From Pseudoalteromonas gelatinilytica (GTDB taxonomy: Bacteria > Pseudomonadota > Gammaproteobacteria > Enterobacterales > Alteromonadaceae), in assembly GCF_001641615.1 (NCBI RefSeq), contig NZ_LRRU01000011.1:62001-126000 (forward strand): a stretch of 64,000 nucleotides of DNA, given 5' to 3'. How positions within the stretch are numbered: position 1 is the stretch's first letter; every line of letters begins with the position of its first letter. This document shows positions 9,414 through 16,593 of the stretch, piece by piece. Both the position numbers and the translations under genes were made by a program. A model generated the notes under the pieces. It made no database searches. It was given only the letters and a program-made list of their open reading frames with translations, and was not told the origin of the DNA.

Positions 9414-9441
9414 ATTTTAATTACCAGACCAAAATAGTCAA
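9414..9441 (-). promoter_or_regulatory. Probable iscR promoter
   Basis: On the minus strand TTGACT (9436-9441), a 16-bp spacer and TAAAAT (9414-9419) form a sigma70-type promoter. Initiation would fall about 30 bp before iscR ATG 9377. The -35 element lies inside the proximal IscR-site match, which fits steric repression. Confidence 0.5.
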
Positions 9442-9445
9442 GTAT
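9421..9445. promoter_or_regulatory. IscR type-1 site, proximal
   Basis: Layout 10 + 5 + 10 bp: TTACCAGACC, AAAAT, AGTCAAGTAT. The right half fits the known type-1 half-site AGTCRRSTAT fully and the left half fits at 7 of 10 positions. It overlaps the promoter -35. Confidence 0.6.
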
Positions 9446-9487
9446 TATCACTTGATAAAAATTGATACTTGCCATTGATAAAACCGA

Positions 9488-9512
9488 ATACTTGACAAAA
9501 ATAGTCAAGTAC
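9488..9512. promoter_or_regulatory. IscR type-1 site, central, near-perfect palindrome
   Basis: ATACTTGACA, AAAAT, AGTCAAGTAC. It matches the type-1 consensus in 9 of 10 positions in each half and is the strongest of the three sites. Confidence 0.75.
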
Positions 9513-9526
9513 TGGGTACATTGTAA

Positions 9527-9551
9527 TTACCTGAGTAATTTAGTCAAGTAT
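9527..9551. promoter_or_regulatory. IscR type-1 site, distal
   Basis: TTACCTGAGT, AATTT, AGTCAAGTAT. The right half is perfect and the left half matches at 8 of 10. It lies 29 bp beyond the trmJ stop. Confidence 0.6.
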
Positions 9552-9579
9552 TCTGGTGAATAAAGCTTATAACCTAAAC

Positions 9580-10302
9580 TTATTTAATAGACTTATTAAT
9601 AGAGGTAAGAATACCGCGTAAGATGTTCATCTCAGCTTCTTCTGGACGCGCGCGATTAAATAAACGACGTAATTTAGTCATCACCATGCCTGGGTGTTGT
9701 TTGATGATAAAACCCGTGTCATTTAATGTTTGCTCTAAGTGCTCGTAAAACAGCTCAGTTTGCTTTGCGTTTGGATAGACTGCTTCGTCTTCTTCTTGAG
9801 CTTTTGGCTGTTTGTTTAAATACGCCATACGTGTTTCATAACACAGCGTTTGCACGGCCATCGCGAGATTTAACGAGCTGTACTCAGGGTTTGCAGGAAT
9901 ACATACGTGGTAGTTACATTGTTGTAGCTCTTCGTTCGTTAAACCACTATTTTCGCGACCAAATACGAGTGCAACAGGGCCCTGTTCAGCCTCTGCCACT
10001 AATTTTTCACCACATTCACGCGGCTCAACCATAGGCCAAGATAAAGTACGTGAGCGTGCGCTGGTACCAATTGTTAAACCACAATCAGCAATCGCATCTG
10101 CCAGTGTATCAACAACCACTGTTTTACCTAAAACATCAGTTGCACCGGCCGCAAGCGCACTCGCATGACTGTCAATTTCACAAGCAGGATCAACAAGATA
10201 TAAATTTGATAAGCCCATCGTTTTCATAGCACGTGCCGCTGAGCCAATATTACCAGAATGTGATGTGTTAACTAATACGATACGAATATCATCAAGTGTC
10301 AT
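9580..10302 (-). CDS. trmJ: tRNA (cytidine/uridine-32-2'-O)-methyltransferase TrmJ
   Basis: 240-aa SPOUT methyltransferase that methylates the ribose of residue 32 in several tRNAs. Visible motifs: [22 protein letters not shown] at the N-terminus, [14 protein letters not shown], and the trefoil-knot [16 protein letters not shown] near the middle. A C-terminal helical extension completes the family length. It precedes iscR on the same strand and is divergent from suhB, as in E. coli, but here an extra gene and repeat arrays are inserted in the trmJ-suhB gap. Confidence 0.95.
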   Translation of the reverse strand: MTLDDIRIVLVNTSHSGNIGSAARAMKTMGLSNLYLVDPACEIDSHASALAAGATDVLGKTVVVDTLADAIADCGLTIGTSARSRTLSWPMVEPRECGEKLVAEAEQGPVALVFGRENSGLTNEELQQCNYHVCIPANPEYSSLNLAMAVQTLCYETRMAYLNKQPKAQEEDEAVYPNAKQTELFYEHLEQTLNDTGFIIKQHPGMVMTKLRRLFNRARPEEAEMNILRGILTSINKSIK

Positions 10303-10338
10303 TGCGTTGTTACTTACTGAAAGTCAAAAATTGCGGGG

Positions 10339-10347
10339 ATTATAACA
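10339..10347 (-). promoter_or_regulatory. Extended -10 promoter of trmJ
   Basis: Minus-strand TGTTATAAT is a perfect TGn extended -10, about 35 bp before trmJ. The position where a -35 box would be is already inside the heptamer array, so no good -35 exists and the extended -10 probably carries the promoter. Confidence 0.5.
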
Positions 10348-10348
10348 T

Positions 10349-10464
10349 AGCTATCAGCTATCAGCTATCAGCTATCAGCTATCAGCTATCAGCTATCAGC
10401 TATCAGCTATCAGCTATCAGCTATCAGCTATCAGCTATCAGCTATCAGCTATCAGCTATCAGCT
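10349..10464 (-). repeat. Heptamer tandem array, 16 perfect CTGATAG units (minus strand)
   Basis: Sixteen exact 7-bp units run from 10351 to 10462 (CTATCAG on plus, CTGATAG on minus), with partial units at both ends. No base deviates. The array enters the 3' end of the four-helix-bundle gene, supplying its last codons and its TGA, and at the other end abuts the trmJ promoter. Perfect homogeneity suggests recent expansion. Confidence 0.97.
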
Positions 10465-10799
10465 TCGATCCTATGCATAAGAGATGTCAACATTCTTGAT
10501 AGCTCTTCCGTTTCACTTACCCAAGCTCTACCGATGGCAGCATCAATGTATTTAATCTCAATTCCGATATAAATTTGCGTTCGTGTTTCTGCTATTGACG
10601 ATCTTGATATATCTAAAAAACGCACCCGCTCTTTTTTGCTGATTCTAGCCATACCTTCTGCGATATTACTCGGTATTGATAAACCAGAACGTGTGAGTTG
10701 ATTGCGAAAACCAAAGTCATTCAGATCAGTCGTTTCTTTGTAGATTTCAGCACTTAATCTTGCTGATCGCTTCCATACCTCTAATTTTTCAAAATTCAT
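10452..10799 (-). CDS. Four-helix-bundle protein (S23 / 23S rRNA intervening-sequence protein family)
   Basis: 115-aa protein of the small helical family known from rRNA intervening sequences (TIGR02436 type), distantly related to the Avd accessory protein of diversity-generating retroelements. Family motifs: FEKLEVWKRSARLS at the N-terminus, DFGFRNQLTRSGLSIPSNIAEG in the middle, and a C-terminal helical region with SRSSIAETRTQIYIG. AAGGA precedes ATG 10799 at good spacing, and a promoter lies upstream. The last residues (EADS and stop) are read from the heptamer array. It is not inside an rRNA gene. Function is unknown; the flanking inverted heptamer arrays suggest the gene and repeats form one unit. 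Confidence 0.85.
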   Translation of the reverse strand: MNFEKLEVWKRSARLSAEIYKETTDLNDFGFRNQLTRSGLSIPSNIAEGMARISKKERVRFLDISRSSIAETRTQIYIGIEIKYIDAAIGRAWVSETEELSRMLTSLMHRIEADS

Positions 10800-10827
10800 A
10801 CTTGCATCCTTTTAAGTATAAAAACTT

Positions 10828-10856
10828 TATATAGGCACGAATTTCTCAGAATGCAA
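10828..10856 (-). promoter_or_regulatory. Promoter of the four-helix-bundle gene
   Basis: Minus-strand TTGCAT (10851-10856), exactly 17 bp, then TATATA (10828-10833), about 30 bp before the start codon. The CTGACGG array begins only 8 bp beyond the -35 box, in the UP-element position. Confidence 0.6.
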
Positions 10857-10864
10857 ATTTCAAA

Positions 10865-10906
10865 CTGACGGCTGACGGCTGACGGCTGACGGCTGACGGC
10901 TGACGA
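10865..10906 (+). repeat. Heptamer tandem array, 5x CTGACGG + CTGACGA
   Basis: Five exact CTGACGG units followed by one CTGACGA. Compared with the 3' array read on the minus strand (CTGATAG), only the two bases at positions 5-6 differ (CG versus TA). The two arrays are therefore related heptamers in opposite orientation on either side of the gene. Confidence 0.93.
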
Positions 10907-10924
10907 CTCAACGATATCTAACTT

Positions 10925-10967
10925 CTGACGACCAATCACTTCCTCTGGTCACTAATCACTTCTTCTG
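10925..10967 (+). repeat. Imperfect 20-bp-period direct repeat next to the array
   Basis: AATCACTTCCTCTG (10934-10947) recurs as AATCACTTCTTCTG (10954-10967), period 20 bp, with a further CTGACGA at 10925. It looks like decayed array sequence extending towards suhB. The rest of 10907-11030 holds no gene. Confidence 0.5.
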
Positions 10968-11030
10968 AGATTAATTCAATAACAAAATCAGAGCTGTACA
11001 AAAAACAACCTAATTTATTCGAGTTTCTTG

Positions 11031-11058
11031 TTTACTTTACGCTAGAAATCGCTAGAAT
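11031..11058 (+). promoter_or_regulatory. Possible suhB promoter
   Basis: TTTACT, 16-bp spacer, TAGAAT, about 48 bp before suhB. The boxes are only moderate; an 11-bp-period repeat CGCTAGAAAT/CGCTAGAAT spans the -10 area. Confidence 0.35.
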
Positions 11059-11105
11059 ACGCCGGCTTAAATATATTCGTTCTTTTACAACCCAAAGGTA
11101 ATGCT

Positions 11106-11909
11106 ATGCATCCAATGTTAAACATTGCGGTTCGCGCTGCGCGTAACGCAGGCAAAATTTTACTTCGCGCAAGTGAAGACTTATCAAAAGTTGATGTACA
11201 ACAAAAAGGCACTAACGACTTAGTGACTAACATCGACAAAGAAGCTGAAGCCGCAATTCGTGACACTATTTTAAAATCTTACCCAGATCACACTATCGTA
11301 GGTGAAGAGCTTGGTGAGCATAAAGGTAAAGATGCAGATTACCAATGGATTGTAGACCCTCTTGATGGCACAACTAACTTCATCAAGGGTATCCCTCATT
11401 TCGCTGTATCTATTGCACTTAAAGTTAAAGGTCGTTTAGATCAAGCTGTTATCTATGATCCAATCCGTGGTGAATTATTCACTGCATCACGTGGTCAAGG
11501 CGCACAGCTTAACAGCAAGCGTTTACGCGTAACTAAAACTAACGAGTTAGCGGGCTCTGTACTTGCAACTGGTTTCCCATTCAAACAAAAGCACCACTTA
11601 GACGCATACTCTGAAGCGTTTAAAGCTCTTTTCGTACACACTGCTGATATCCGCCGTGCAGGTTCTGCGGCATTAGATATGGCATATGTTGCTGCGGGTC
11701 GTGTTGATGGTTTCTTTGAAATTGGCCTTAAGCCATGGGACACAGCAGCAGGCGAGCTTTTAGTTAAAGAAGCGGGCGGTATGGTTGTTGATTTCGCTGG
11801 TGGTATTAACTACAACCAAAGCGGCAACATCATTTGTGGTGCACCTAAGTTAACTCAAGCGATCATTCGTGAAATTCGTCCAGTGTTAACTGAGTCACTA
11901 CTTCGCTAA
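11106..11909 (+). CDS. suhB: Inositol-1-monophosphatase family protein SuhB
   Basis: 267-aa Mg2+-dependent phosphatase fold, as in E. coli SuhB, which also takes part in rRNA antitermination complexes. Metal-site motifs are present: GEELGEH (Glu), IVDPLDGTTNFIKGIPHFAVS (DPLDGT) and the C-terminal KPWDTAAGELLVKEAGG. Length equals the family norm. A GGTA-type ribosome-binding site precedes ATG 11106. It is divergent from trmJ, the conserved arrangement, apart from the inserted four-helix-bundle unit. A strong terminator follows. Confidence 0.95.
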   Translation: MHPMLNIAVRAARNAGKILLRASEDLSKVDVQQKGTNDLVTNIDKEAEAAIRDTILKSYPDHTIVGEELGEHKGKDADYQWIVDPLDGTTNFIKGIPHFAVSIALKVKGRLDQAVIYDPIRGELFTASRGQGAQLNSKRLRVTKTNELAGSVLATGFPFKQKHHLDAYSEAFKALFVHTADIRRAGSAALDMAYVAAGRVDGFFEIGLKPWDTAAGELLVKEAGGMVVDFAGGINYNQSGNIICGAPKLTQAIIREIRPVLTESLLR

Positions 11910-11924
11910 TAGCGTTTGTAATGC

Positions 11925-11951
11925 AAAAAAGGAGCTACGGCTCCTTTTTTT
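11925..11951 (+). terminator. Terminator after suhB
   Basis: AAAAAAGGAGC, TACG loop, GCTCCTTTTTTT. It overlaps the last codons of the convergent gene ending at 11935, so it can serve both. Confidence 0.85.
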
Positions 11952-12765
11952 GTGACTGAAAATAATCGTTGTCGAGTTTTATCTCTACGACTTCACCTTC
12001 TTTAAATGGCAACTTAGCCAAGTCTTCAGCAAAGTAACTGGCAAATAATTGCTCAAACTCGCCCGTGCTTTTCATCACCTTGAGTCCTTTTAACAGGGCT
12101 TCGGCCAATTCAGGCTTGTGGTTACTGACAAAAAAGTAAAATGCCGTTGGATAACTAATATAAAGATTAGGCACAATGACAAGTTCGTCACTTTTCACTT
12201 GTTCCATTTCAGAAATGACTTCAATGAACGAACGCGGAAAATAATCAACTCGCCCTCTGATCACTAGGTTAAACATCGCCTGATAATTTGCCAGTGGCCT
12301 GACTGTTAAGCCGTTTTGCGCAAGGATTTTAGTATCGGGCCAATCATGGCCTTGAATGGCACTAAACTGCGCTAAATCTTGCTTCGTTTTTACATCTTTA
12401 AAACGTGGTAAAAAAGCTCGTTTAGTGAGTAATGCGCGTTTACCAATGTAGCCTTTAAACAGTGGCACTTTAACGGCTATTGCAAGGTGTTCTCGCTCGG
12501 GGCTTGTCATACTCCAAAACACATCAGCCTGCTTTTCATCGAGCATCAGCAAAGTGCGCTGTTGATGAGGGTGAACCAGAACTTCGTTGATTTCTGCTTG
12601 ATAATTACTGGCGCGTAAAGCCGCTGCCAGCAATTCATGAAGATAATAATCGCGTTTATACAGTGGGCGTTGTTCTATCGCTAAATTAACCACATTTTTA
12701 GCTTCTGTGGTAAGGCTGTATCCTAGGCTTAGCAATACTAGGATTGCACTACATAGTCGCTTCAT
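11935..12765 (-). CDS. Periplasmic solute-binding-like protein (SBP family 3 fold)
   Basis: 276 aa with a clear signal peptide (MKRLCSAILVLLSLGYS...EAK). The remainder resembles bacterial extracellular solute-binding proteins of family 3, with two lobes and motifs such as DVFWSMTSPERE and GRVDYFPRSFIEVISEME. No ABC permease or ATPase gene is near. Stand-alone proteins of this type are common in Alteromonadales, and their ligands are mostly unknown. It may act with the neighbouring c-di-GMP enzyme as a sensor module, but only proximity suggests this. It is convergent with suhB. Confidence 0.7.
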   Translation of the reverse strand: MKRLCSAILVLLSLGYSLTTEAKNVVNLAIEQRPLYKRDYYLHELLAAALRASNYQAEINEVLVHPHQQRTLLMLDEKQADVFWSMTSPEREHLAIAVKVPLFKGYIGKRALLTKRAFLPRFKDVKTKQDLAQFSAIQGHDWPDTKILAQNGLTVRPLANYQAMFNLVIRGRVDYFPRSFIEVISEMEQVKSDELVIVPNLYISYPTAFYFFVSNHKPELAEALLKGLKVMKSTGEFEQLFASYFAEDLAKLPFKEGEVVEIKLDNDYFQSQKKEP

Positions 12766-12849
12766 TGTTATTTTTGATTATTGTGTTTTTTTTAAGCTAC
12801 ACCCTGTTAAACAGGGACACAAGTAAAAATACTCAAACTTAAAATTTCT

Positions 12850-14640
12850 TCATGAACTAATAGGGAATGCTTCATCTTTTTGGCAATTAAAACGGACTAC
12901 CGCAGGTGCTGGGCGGCTTCGTTTACACACAAATAAGTGGCTACTTTGATAACGTTTTGCTTCTTTTTTCGCATCTGTTGCCAGTGCTGCAACTTGGTGG
13001 CTGTTAATACATAGCTCTAAATCAGGTTTAACTAAACCGATTGATAATGTAAGTAGTGGCACAAACTGCTTTTTACCTTCGCGATTGCTTGCCCAATAAC
13101 CCCCTTGCTCAATGTGCTCTGGGGTGAAAAAGGCGCGTGACTGGTGTTCAAATTTACTGATGATATTGTGGCATACTTGCTCTGCATCATTTTGATCAAA
13201 CACCACCATAAAGTCATCACCACCAATATGGCCGACAAAACCTTTACTAGTGCTACACGCCTCTACGATCACTTCAGCAAGTAATTTTATAACGCTGTCA
13301 CCGCTGGCATAACCGTATAGGTCATTGAATTGTTTAAAGTGATTTAAATCAACATATGCGAGTGAAAACGGATAATTATTGCGAAGCCTCAGCTCTATCG
13401 CTTCGTTAATCGCGACATTACCCGGCAGCATAGTCAGCGGGTTTGCGTGTTGCGCATGGCGGATTTTTTCTTCGGTAATGTGCTTTAAGATATTACGCAA
13501 TGGCGCCAAACCTAAGTATTCACCACTTCGGGTGATCACAATGTGACGTCGAATATCAAACTCAAATTCGGTAATTTGCTGACTCACTGTATCGAGTAAC
13601 TCGTTTTCATCAACGATTAACGGCTGCTTATCCATTAATGAAGTAACCGGCTGCTTATCATAAAGTGCATGACCATAGGGAGCGGCAAACACTTCAGTGA
13701 GTTGATCTCGGTGTAATAAACCAACAGGAATATTGTGCTCAAGCACCGCAAGACTCGTTAAACTTTTATCTTGCTCAAAGATGCTGTGAGCGTCTTTGCA
13801 ACGGGTTGTTGCTTCAATGCTGGCGTGCTCGACTGCCAACCAACCAATCGCCATAGACTGTTCAAAAGTATTGCTGCTATCTGATGATTCTAAGTGCTTT
13901 AAGCAATGAATATTTATTTCGTAGCTTGGTTGTATACTCGGCCTTTCGAGTAAAAAGCCTTGTGCGTGCTGCACGCCTAAGCTTTCGAGTAAACGAAGTT
14001 CCTCAGCCCGCTCAATGCCTTCTGCGATAACTTGCGTATTGGTGGCTTTTGCAAGCTCAATAATTGACTTTAAAAACTCTTTTTTAACCACACTCTGGTC
14101 GCAATGATCAATAAAGTAGCGGTCTATTTTTACAAACTCAGGACATAACTCAGACCATTGCTTTAAACCCGAATAGCCAGCTCCTAAGTCATCAATGGCA
14201 ATCGAAAAACCTAGTTCGCGGTAATGGGCAATGGTTTTTAATAATAAAAAGCCATCATCCACTTTTTCTTGCTCTGTAACCTCAATAACGACCCGATTGG
14301 TTGCAAGACCAAAGTGCTCAACTAGATGTAATGTTTCACCTTTAGGATGGCAAGGGTCAAGTAAGGTTTTAGGACTTACATTAAGGAATAACTTACCTTG
14401 CAGATTGAGTTTAACAAAGTTCTCAATTGCCTTACTGCGACAAAGTAGCTCTAATTCAGAGATTTTATGGCAAGCAATTGCTTCGCTGAATAATGCACTC
14501 GGCATTTCTAGCTCAGACCCTTTTGGACCGCGACTTAATGCCTCATAACCCAAAATATGCTGATTAGAAATATCAAAGATAGGCTGAAACAAGGTTTCAA
14601 TAGCACTGTTATCTAAGATCTGCTGTAGTTGCGCGCTCAC
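12850..14640 (-). CDS. EAL-CBS-GGDEF c-di-GMP protein
   Basis: 596 aa with an EAL domain first (about 10-245), a CBS-type pair (about 260-390) and a C-terminal GGDEF domain (about 400-575). EAL-site residues look intact: GYEALSRG (E33), NVSP, VIEVTE, AIDDLGAGYSG (DD150-151), FVKIDRYFI, VIAEGIE, QGFLLERP. Phosphodiesterase activity is therefore plausible. The GGDEF signature is GGDDF (473-477), a permitted variant. There is no signal peptide or membrane segment, so it is probably cytosolic. The start is GTG 14640. Confidence 0.88.
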   Translation of the reverse strand: MSAQLQQILDNSAIETLFQPIFDISNQHILGYEALSRGPKGSELEMPSALFSEAIACHKISELELLCRSKAIENFVKLNLQGKLFLNVSPKTLLDPCHPKGETLHLVEHFGLATNRVVIEVTEQEKVDDGFLLLKTIAHYRELGFSIAIDDLGAGYSGLKQWSELCPEFVKIDRYFIDHCDQSVVKKEFLKSIIELAKATNTQVIAEGIERAEELRLLESLGVQHAQGFLLERPSIQPSYEINIHCLKHLESSDSSNTFEQSMAIGWLAVEHASIEATTRCKDAHSIFEQDKSLTSLAVLEHNIPVGLLHRDQLTEVFAAPYGHALYDKQPVTSLMDKQPLIVDENELLDTVSQQITEFEFDIRRHIVITRSGEYLGLAPLRNILKHITEEKIRHAQHANPLTMLPGNVAINEAIELRLRNNYPFSLAYVDLNHFKQFNDLYGYASGDSVIKLLAEVIVEACSTSKGFVGHIGGDDFMVVFDQNDAEQVCHNIISKFEHQSRAFFTPEHIEQGGYWASNREGKKQFVPLLTLSIGLVKPDLELCINSHQVAALATDAKKEAKRYQSSHLFVCKRSRPAPAVVRFNCQKDEAFPISS

Positions 14641-14727
14641 CTTACACCTAGCGTTAGTAATACAAATAGACGGCTAAATTAGCAACCTTGTATGACAATT
14701 TTATGGCAAGGCTATGACGAGCACTGA

Positions 14728-15279
14728 CTACTCAATAGCGGTGATCAGCTCAAGTTGCTTAATGCGAGCAAAACTATCTATCATCTTTAATTTCGCGTTT
14801 TGGTAATCACTCTGTGCTAAATCAGCTTGTTGCGCTAGCGAATAGACGGCAAGCGGATTAAGTAATAACTGCTGCGCATGATAGCAACTTGCTGCAGCGA
14901 ACTCAGGAAGGTTTGGCTCGAGGTTGATAATGATTTCATTCTTTAATGCGTCTGTGTCATTACTTTGCGGTTGCTGAAACTCGGTTGCGTCTGCCAGCGC
15001 ATGCAAACTTGCCTCACACTCTGGCAGCTGCGCTTTTAGGTTTAAAAACAAACCTGTTGATGAAGTAATTAGCTTAAGCGTCAAATCTTGTAATTGCTGA
15101 GTTGTTGATTGGTTTTGCAATGCCTCTACAACTTGCCAAGCTAAACCTTGGTAGTTGTCGAACTGCTGCTCTAGTGTCACCTCAGGTATTTGCTGCACTT
15201 CTGTCTGTTTTGGCTCTGGCTTATCGTCACAAGCACTGAGCATTAAAAGTATAAACACGCTAAACATCAGGTGTTTCAT
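14728..15279 (-). CDS. Small lipoprotein of unknown function
   Basis: ATG 15279 (MKHLMFSVFILLMLSACDD) gives a 183-aa protein with a lipobox LSAC, so lipid attachment at the Cys is likely. The aspartates after it (CDD) might favour inner-membrane retention by the E. coli rule. A GGAGA site precedes this start; the longer frame to 15342 lacks it. The mature part is Gln- and Leu-rich and helical, without a motif I recognise. It lies upstream of the EAL-CBS-GGDEF gene on the same strand, 87 bp away. Confidence 0.75.
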   Translation of the reverse strand: MKHLMFSVFILLMLSACDDKPEPKQTEVQQIPEVTLEQQFDNYQGLAWQVVEALQNQSTTQQLQDLTLKLITSSTGLFLNLKAQLPECEASLHALADATEFQQPQSNDTDALKNEIIINLEPNLPEFAAASCYHAQQLLLNPLAVYSLAQQADLAQSDYQNAKLKMIDSFARIKQLELITAIE

Positions 15280-15378
15280 AATGTCTCCGAGAGTATAGTT
15301 AGACTCGTTTTTAAAAATCATTAACAGTTGAAAAACTGTCACTTGTTACCAAGTTAGTCAGCTTAATAATACCAAGGC

Positions 15379-16335
15379 TTATCTCTGCAACAGTGCTTCT
15401 GCTGTTAGTTCATTTGTAATGAGACTATTGATCATTCCTGATTCTATCGCTCCGGCAATGGCTGGCACTTTACTGTCACCCGCTGCAATCCCAATTACTC
15501 GTTTATCATTGGATGGAGAAAGTACCGCACTCGTCACGCGATTATTTATTTCTGATTCAACGAGATGACCTTCACTATCGTAAATCCAGCTAATTACTTC
15601 ACCTGTTGCACCAATAGCGTCAAGCGCAGCTAGTTCATGCCGAGTAACAAAGCCGTCTAAATGAAGAGGAGAATTTGTTCCTAAATCACCAATACCAACA
15701 AATGAAACATCAGCTTGTGATGCCAGTTGATGTACATTTTTAACATGCGCTAATTGCTGCCAGCCTGCTTTATCCGCTTCAGATCCTGCAATAACAGGAA
15801 CTGGCATAGGGAAATGTTGTGCACCAACCCTTTCTGCAATATGAATAGCTACTTCATAACGACTTGCTGAGCCATCCTGAGCTATGTTTCCAACTAAGGA
15901 AACAATACGATGGTGTGGACAATGCATAGTAGGGAGCTCTTCTGCGCATGCACGCAACACTCTTCCAGTACCAAACGCAATGATTTTTGCATGGCGCTGC
16001 TTTAGCTGTCTTTCAATTTCAGCGGCACCCGCTTGAGCCAAGCCAATGGTTGAATTAATATCGTTACTCTCGCTAGGCACCACTTCACAACTAAGCAAAC
16101 CGTATCGATTCTGTAGCGCATCAGCAAGCTCCATGCAGCGTCGAATAGGATGCTCTAATCGTACTTTTATTAACCCTTGAGATACTGCCAAAGCAACAAG
16201 CCTTTGCGCAGATTGGCGAGACGTATTTAGTTGCTTGGCTATTTCATCTTGTGTTTTACCAGCAACATAGTAGAGCCAGCCAGCCCTCGCTGCTTCCTCT
16301 AATTTTTGATTATCATTGCTAGGAATTGAAGCCAT
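15379..16335 (-). CDS. SorC-family sugar/polyol-responsive transcriptional regulator
   Basis: About 318 aa. The N-terminal helix-turn-helix is in YYVAGKTQDEIAKQLNTSRQSAQRLV, followed by a SorC-type effector domain with FGTGRVLRACAEELP, VSLVGNIAQDGSASRYEVA, GIGDLGTNSPLHL and IGIAAGDSKVPAIAGAI. Such proteins bind phosphosugars or polyols and control adjacent catabolic genes. ATG 16335 (MASIPSN) is chosen; a TTG at 16356 is possible, and neither has a strong ribosome-binding site. It lies next to the porin gene and divergent permease-dehydrogenase pair that it probably regulates. Confidence 0.88.
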   Translation of the reverse strand: MASIPSNDNQKLEEAARAGWLYYVAGKTQDEIAKQLNTSRQSAQRLVALAVSQGLIKVRLEHPIRRCMELADALQNRYGLLSCEVVPSESNDINSTIGLAQAGAAEIERQLKQRHAKIIAFGTGRVLRACAEELPTMHCPHHRIVSLVGNIAQDGSASRYEVAIHIAERVGAQHFPMPVPVIAGSEADKAGWQQLAHVKNVHQLASQADVSFVGIGDLGTNSPLHLDGFVTRHELAALDAIGATGEVISWIYDSEGHLVESEINNRVTSAVLSPSNDKRVIGIAAGDSKVPAIAGAIESGMINSLITNELTAEALLQR

Positions 16336-16451
16336 TTTATACGCCTGTTTGAACAATAAATGAGGTAAATGATTAGCAAAATCAGCTATGCAGCAGCTAT
16401 TCTATACATAATCTGTCATGAATAACAATTTTAGGGTTCACACTCTAAACT

Positions 16452-16494
16452 AAAAAAGCACCTAACTAAATTTGTTTCAAAATTAGTGAGGTGC
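16452..16494 (-). terminator. Terminator after the OprB-like gene
   Basis: Near-perfect 16-bp inverted repeat beginning GCACCT and ending AGGTGC, followed on the minus strand by TTTTTT. It lies about 100 bp beyond the porin stop and before the SorC gene, so those two are probably separate transcripts. Confidence 0.75.
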
Positions 16495-16593
16495 CTACGC
16501 ATTTCATAAAGTGTTAATAACCGGAAACCCTTCGCAACTGCACGACAAAAGTCGAGCACTTGCTGACAAATAACGTCGGTTTAAAAGCTTTAG

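Noticed and set aside
10349..10464. CRISPR array
   Set aside because: The repeats are contiguous 7-mers without spacers, and no cas genes are present.
10296..10499. Plus-strand reading frame encoding a repeated ISYQLSA peptide
   Set aside because: It is just the heptamer array read in frame (three heptamers give seven codons). No ribosome-binding site, and it overlaps the trmJ start on the opposite strand.
10452..10799. rRNA intervening sequence inside a 23S gene
   Set aside because: The surrounding DNA is trmJ and suhB, not rRNA.
10452..10906. Diversity-generating retroelement
   Set aside because: The four-helix-bundle protein is Avd-like in fold family, but no reverse transcriptase and no template/variable repeat pair with adenine bias exists in the window.
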